Assembly (NCBI GenBank): GCA_018374635.1
Contig: JAHAEW010000044.1
Location: 1 to 26,061, forward strand
DNA length: 26,061 nt
Direction: 5' to 3'
Source: Clostridiales bacterium
Lineage (GTDB): Bacteria > Bacillota > Clostridia > Oscillospirales > Oscillospiraceae
Position numbers and translations under genes: made by a program. The notes under the pieces were generated by a model, which saw only the letters and a program-made list of their open reading frames with translations, did no database searches and had not been told where the DNA came from. Shown one piece after another: positions 22,690 through 26,061 of the stretch (position 1 is its first letter; every line of letters starts with the position of its first letter).

Positions 22690-25600
22690 TTACGCGACAA
22701 AATCGAAGATAGACAGCTGGTTTTCGTCCACAACTGGTTTCTTCGACTTCTTCTTTTTCCGTTCTTCGATTGTTCGATCCAGCAGCCCGTCATAGAGGAC
22801 CTGCTGTTTCTGGGACTGCACAGCCCGTACACCAAAACCTTCTGCGGGCTGTACCGTTGTGATCGGGGCCTGCTCCGGCGCTTCCTCGGCCACGGCCTGT
22901 TCCACCTTGACGCGGCGGCGCTCCAGATTGATGATCGCCATTTTCTTGAACGCGGAGGCGATGTCCTCCACATTGTCCTTGATGCCCTGGGCCAGCTCCT
23001 TGGCCATCTGCGAGGTCATATCCTTCACGTCGCTCATGGCCGCCAATCCCTCTTCCGAGAAGGTGCCTTCAATGATCCCGGCCACCGCCAGCTTGGAGGC
23101 CATCAGCTTCATGGCCTTGGCCTGCATGGTATTGGCGTAGTAGAGCATATAGACCTCCACCCGGGGAGCCGTCTGATTGATGCGCCAGGAGCGCCGCGAC
23201 GCCTGCCGGAGCGTGAAGAGGTTGTAGCCCATGGAATAGAAGATGATGGTCGTAAAGGCATTGAGATCCAAGCCTGTCTCTACAACCTTCGGATTTGTGA
23301 TGAGCACCTGCAGGCCGGAATTGACCCGCTTTTCCACCCACTCCTCGCGTTTTTCCGTCGCTACCTTCGGCGTGAGGATGTCGGTGCGGTAGCCCTCCTC
23401 GCGCAGCAGCTTCAAGAGCTTCTGCTGGGAGTCTGTCCGCGTCCAGCTAGTGTAGATGAGCACCCGTTCCCCGGCGGCGATCTTGCGCCGCACAATGGCC
23501 ATCGTCTCTTCCTCCTTGGGCAGTATCCGCTCGAAGTCCCCCAGATTTTCAGGGACCACAAGGGGCAGCCCGGTGATGGGGTGGATGACGGTCGGCTGGT
23601 CGTAGGGCTGATCCGGGTAGACGGTCAGCAGATTCAGGTAAGCTGAGAGGATCTTCTGCGCCGCCTGCCGGTCTGATTTCAGGACGTGCTGCAGGGTGTG
23701 CTCCGCCTCTTTATAAGACGAGCGCACATCCTCCGGCATCTCGATAGCAACTGGGATCTCCTCGTAATCCGGGAGGTCCTTTCCCATATCCATTAAGGAT
23801 AGGAAGGCTGTGTACTCCAGCAGGAAGCGGGAGAATACCAGCGGGGACACTCCAGGCAACTGACGGGTCTTTGTCTTACGCTTGGTGGTACGCCGGTTGG
23901 AGTTGTAGTCCCCATCCTTGATTTCATAGACGTTCTCTATCACACCGTACTCCGCGTCGAAGTCCCCTGGTTTGCGGTAGCTCTTGCCGTCCTTGCGCAT
24001 CAGCCCGGGGACAATGCGGTAGAGCAGATGAAAAATACCGGAGGAGTAGCCGTTGATGAGGGTGGCCGTCATGCCGACGAACAGCTTGGACACCCCATAC
24101 AGCTCGGCCATGGCGTCGCCCTGGCCGCTGGCGTTGTTGTACTCGTGCAGCTCATCGGCTAGGAGACTGCCGATGCGGCCGCGCATTTTCTTTTTGATGT
24201 ACGTGCTCAGGGGATAACGCCGGCAAGCTCCCCTGACCGGGTAATATCCATCCGGGTTTTCCGCGATCTTTATCAGCTGATCCGTTACGGATTCATTTTT
24301 TGTGCGGGCGAGATGCGCCCTGGCGCCATACCGGTAGACCCAGCCATACTCGCCGATTTTGACCCACGAGGTCTGCCGGCCGGGATTGACCGGAGCCCAC
24401 AGCAGACTGCCGCAGTTTGGGCACTTGTGGTTTTTCTTGTGCTCGGTCTGGAAAAAGAACTGGTCGGCGTTGGTCGTATATCTGGTGCCGTCCTCGCTGA
24501 CCTCCATCTGCACCGGCTCCATGCAGTCCGGGCAGAGGAAGCCCTTTCTGCGGCGGTTCCAGGTCACGGCCGGATAGCGCATATAGCCGTCCCGTGCCTT
24601 TTCCTTGGAAAATACCGCAAAAACGCTCTTGTCCCCCTGCTCGTACAACTGATACAGGCGGTTCAGGTCTGTGATGCTGCGTACCACCATGCCGTAGGTG
24701 TTGGGAAGGGTTTCCCCAATCTCCCGCACCCATTTCCGGGTAATATGAGAGGGAGACATCACCAGCCCAAAGGATTTTTCAGTTCCGTTTCCGTGCTGCG
24801 CGGCCCACAGGCCATGCAGCGCGCCGATTGCGGTAGAGCCGATCTTGCTCTTGCCGCTCCCGCATTCCGCGATAATGATGGCGGTGCCGTTCCGTTCCAG
24901 CTGGCGTTTGACCGCTTCTGCCACGGCGAGCTGGGCGTCGTACAAAGAGTAGCCCGCCCGCTGCAGGATGCAGTCGTTGATGGCCAGCACCTCCTCTGAC
25001 AGTGGCTCGGATGCCGGGTCAAAGAGGGGGAGAAACTGGTTGCGGATGCGGTCTGCCACCGTGACGCCGAAGGTGTTGAGATAGCCGGTGACATTCTTTA
25101 CCTGCTCAAAGCCGTCCGGCGCTCCGGGCACCGCTCCTGGTATGGCGATCTGCCCGCTTTTCAGGCCGTCCTCCAGCACCTGCACCACATTTTCATCTCC
25201 GGGTTTTAGCTCCAGCACCCAGGCATCCATCTTTTCCTTTTGGGAAATGACATGCAGGCGCCGAAGGGAACCCCGCTTTTCCAGCTCGTCCAGAACATAG
25301 TCCCGGAACGCTGGGATGAGCGGCGCTGCGGTTTTGTGGTCCAGCTCATCAAAGAGCCGGTCCCGGTCCCCCGCGGGGCAGAAGATGTAGCATTTTCGAG
25401 GCTGAAAGGTCTGCTGTCCTTCCTGCGCGCTGTCCGACTCTTCTGCATCGTTTTGATCGCCCGTGGTTTGTTCGTCGTCGGTGGCCATCAGGGTCGCCGT
25501 AGCGTAAATTCCATCATGGCCGAGTACCCGCTGGTACCCCCGCAGTATGCTTTGAATCCGGTGTGTGGCGCCATTTTGCGTGGCCTCGATGGTCGCGCCG

Positions 25601-25776
25601 CCGTAGATCGCGTCGGACATGGCCCGAACATTCTCCGGATAGCCGCCGAACCGGACCGCGCTGATGATCCCTCCTTTTTCGTTGTGATCCAGGACGATGG
25701 TATCCGCATACGCCGTCAACCTCGTTTCTGCTTTGGGGTCGTAGTAGCTGAGCTCAATGAGTCTGCTTTCTGACAT
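22690..25776 (-). CDS. large SF2 (SNF2-like) helicase with zinc finger and C-terminal beta-clamp-binding motif
   Basis: 1028 aa. N-terminal about 270 residues are unlike known domains. Helicase motifs: YDAQLAVAEA (Q-like, 279-288), Walker A AECGSGKSKIG (303-313), motif II DELH (541-544), motif III GMTAT (568-572), motif V ITNPKVVETGLDL and motif VI QASRRSWRI in the C-terminal lobe. An insert between motifs I and II carries a four-Cys zinc finger (C415/C418, C452/C455). The last residues DENQLSIFDFVA (1017-1028) contain QLSIF, the canonical bacterial clamp-binding pentapeptide (QL[SD]LF type). The clamp gene lies 613 bp downstream, so helicase-clamp tethering is likely. It probably unwinds or remodels element DNA. 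ATG at 25776 has AAAGGAG 12 nt upstream. First gene of the - strand run. Confidence 0.92.
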   Translation of the reverse strand: MSESRLIELSYYDPKAETRLTAYADTIVLDHNEKGGIISAVRFGGYPENVRAMSDAIYGGATIEATQNGATHRIQSILRGYQRVLGHDGIYATATLMATDDEQTTGDQNDAEESDSAQEGQQTFQPRKCYIFCPAGDRDRLFDELDHKTAAPLIPAFRDYVLDELEKRGSLRRLHVISQKEKMDAWVLELKPGDENVVQVLEDGLKSGQIAIPGAVPGAPDGFEQVKNVTGYLNTFGVTVADRIRNQFLPLFDPASEPLSEEVLAINDCILQRAGYSLYDAQLAVAEAVKRQLERNGTAIIIAECGSGKSKIGSTAIGALHGLWAAQHGNGTEKSFGLVMSPSHITRKWVREIGETLPNTYGMVVRSITDLNRLYQLYEQGDKSVFAVFSKEKARDGYMRYPAVTWNRRRKGFLCPDCMEPVQMEVSEDGTRYTTNADQFFFQTEHKKNHKCPNCGSLLWAPVNPGRQTSWVKIGEYGWVYRYGARAHLARTKNESVTDQLIKIAENPDGYYPVRGACRRYPLSTYIKKKMRGRIGSLLADELHEYNNASGQGDAMAELYGVSKLFVGMTATLINGYSSGIFHLLYRIVPGLMRKDGKSYRKPGDFDAEYGVIENVYEIKDGDYNSNRRTTKRKTKTRQLPGVSPLVFSRFLLEYTAFLSLMDMGKDLPDYEEIPVAIEMPEDVRSSYKEAEHTLQHVLKSDRQAAQKILSAYLNLLTVYPDQPYDQPTVIHPITGLPLVVPENLGDFERILPKEEETMAIVRRKIAAGERVLIYTSWTRTDSQQKLLKLLREEGYRTDILTPKVATEKREEWVEKRVNSGLQVLITNPKVVETGLDLNAFTTIIFYSMGYNLFTLRQASRRSWRINQTAPRVEVYMLYYANTMQAKAMKLMASKLAVAGIIEGTFSEEGLAAMSDVKDMTSQMAKELAQGIKDNVEDIASAFKKMAIINLERRRVKVEQAVAEEAPEQAPITTVQPAEGFGVRAVQSQKQQVLYDGLLDRTIEERKKKKSKKPVVDENQLSIFDFVA

Positions 25777-25803
25777 TCAATAAAGATTCTCCTTTCCGGG
25801 GAC

Positions 25804-25843
25804 AAAAAAAGACCGCAATCGCCCATTTTGAGCAATTACAGTC
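25804..25843 (-). terminator. terminator/attenuator in the helicase leader
   Basis: On the - strand a 12-bp stem (25843-25832 with 25822-25811, including three G-U pairs) with a 9-nt loop is followed by seven Ts (25810-25804), about 30 nt before the helicase start. It would stop transcription coming from the junction region unless bypassed. The + strand also shows a T-run (25853-25859), so it may work both ways. Confidence 0.7.
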
Positions 25844-25859
25844 GTTCTTGTCCTTTTTT

Positions 25860-25966
25860 ATTCTTCCAGGCCGTGTCAGTCCGGCGGCGCCCGCAGGGGC
25901 GCGCCACGGTACGAGCGGCAGAACCGCCGATCCGTGCGGATGGGCGCACTTCGCCCCTCCTCCTCG
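25860..25966. promoter_or_regulatory. oriT-like GC-rich hairpin cluster
   Basis: Non-coding, with several inverted repeats: GCGCCC/GGGCGC around 25893, ATCCG/CGGAT at 25929-25940, and GGGCG/CGCCC at 25942-25956. On the - strand the last reads GGGGCGAAGTGCGCCCAT. The AAGTGCGCCC core resembles the nic region of RSF1010/MOBQ-type and related Gram-positive mobilisation origins (from memory). No relaxase is encoded, so transfer would rely on a helper. Origin of replication is the alternative reading. Confidence 0.5.
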
Positions 25967-26061
25967 CCGATCCTCCCTAACTTACTCCGCCCTAACTTAA
26001 CTCCGCCCTGAATACACCCTCATTTTACTACCACGCACGCCTCCTGCACAGGCGGAGTTTT
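25967..26061. repeat. 95-bp terminal direct repeat, copy 2
   Basis: Exact copy of bases 1-95, in the same orientation. Joining the two copies places the helicase gene (- strand) and the recombinase gene (+ strand) back to back around one shared non-coding region of about 445 bp. Confidence 0.95.

Noticed and set aside
1..26061. tRNA, rRNA or CRISPR loci
   Set aside because: None seen on reading both strands by eye; a tRNA or covariance scan would settle the matter.
25777..26061. DnaA-box cluster marking a standard origin
   Set aside because: No TTATCCACA-like boxes noticed in the junction region; the repeats there have a different sequence.

Overview
The window is probably a complete mobile element from a gut-type Clostridia (Oscillospiraceae-like) bacterium. 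Its first 95 bases (1-95) are repeated exactly as its last 95 (25967-26061). It is therefore most simply read as a circular molecule of about 25,966 bp, or less likely as an element bounded by direct repeats. The host guess rests on strong AGGAGG-type ribosome sites with some TTG/GTG starts, a BspA-type leucine-rich-repeat protein ending in S-layer homology (SLH) domains, and MoxR/VWA, DUF3268-type zinc-finger and small phage/plasmid-like proteins common in Firmicutes mobile DNA. This is inference; no rRNA or tRNA gene is present.

Layout. (1) A divergent non-coding region spans the junction (25777 to 255 across the ends). It holds near-perfect 15-16 bp direct repeats, a GC-rich hairpin cluster with an oriT-like GTGCGCCC core, and a terminator/attenuator before the helicase gene. 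(2) On the + strand (256-6588) lie an intact tyrosine recombinase, a second recombinase paralogue that has lost its catalytic residues, and a two-gene surface module: a secreted beta-helix protein and a 1012-aa LRR/Ig-like/SLH protein. The module ends in a strong bidirectional terminator at 6603-6638. (3) On the - strand (25776 down to 6793) lie about 30 tightly packed, often overlapping genes: a 1028-aa SF2 helicase, a DNA polymerase III beta clamp, zinc-finger and unknown proteins, a region-2-only sigma-like protein, a duplicated pair of unknown proteins, a RavA-like MoxR ATPase, SSB, further unknowns and a ViaA-like VWA protein. (4) Within this run sits a separate transcription unit (about 10393-8819) with its own promoter and terminator. 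It encodes an Rpn/PD-(D/E)XK nuclease followed by two stand-alone copies of the nuclease's C-terminal tail.

How the genes may work together. The element carries a clamp, an SSB and a helicase ending in a canonical clamp-binding motif (QLSIF), but no recognisable polymerase, primase, replication initiator, partition system or relaxase. It probably borrows the host polymerase and is mobilised in trans. The MoxR-VWA pair probably forms a RavA-ViaA-type remodelling complex of unknown target. The Rpn unit looks like a defence or toxin module with self-derived tail proteins as candidate antitoxins; the nuclease gene also has a good internal ribosome site and GTG start exactly where the stand-alone tails begin. 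The strongest leads are the Rpn tail array, the helicase-clamp pairing, the live/dead recombinase pair and the divergent region as oriT/origin.
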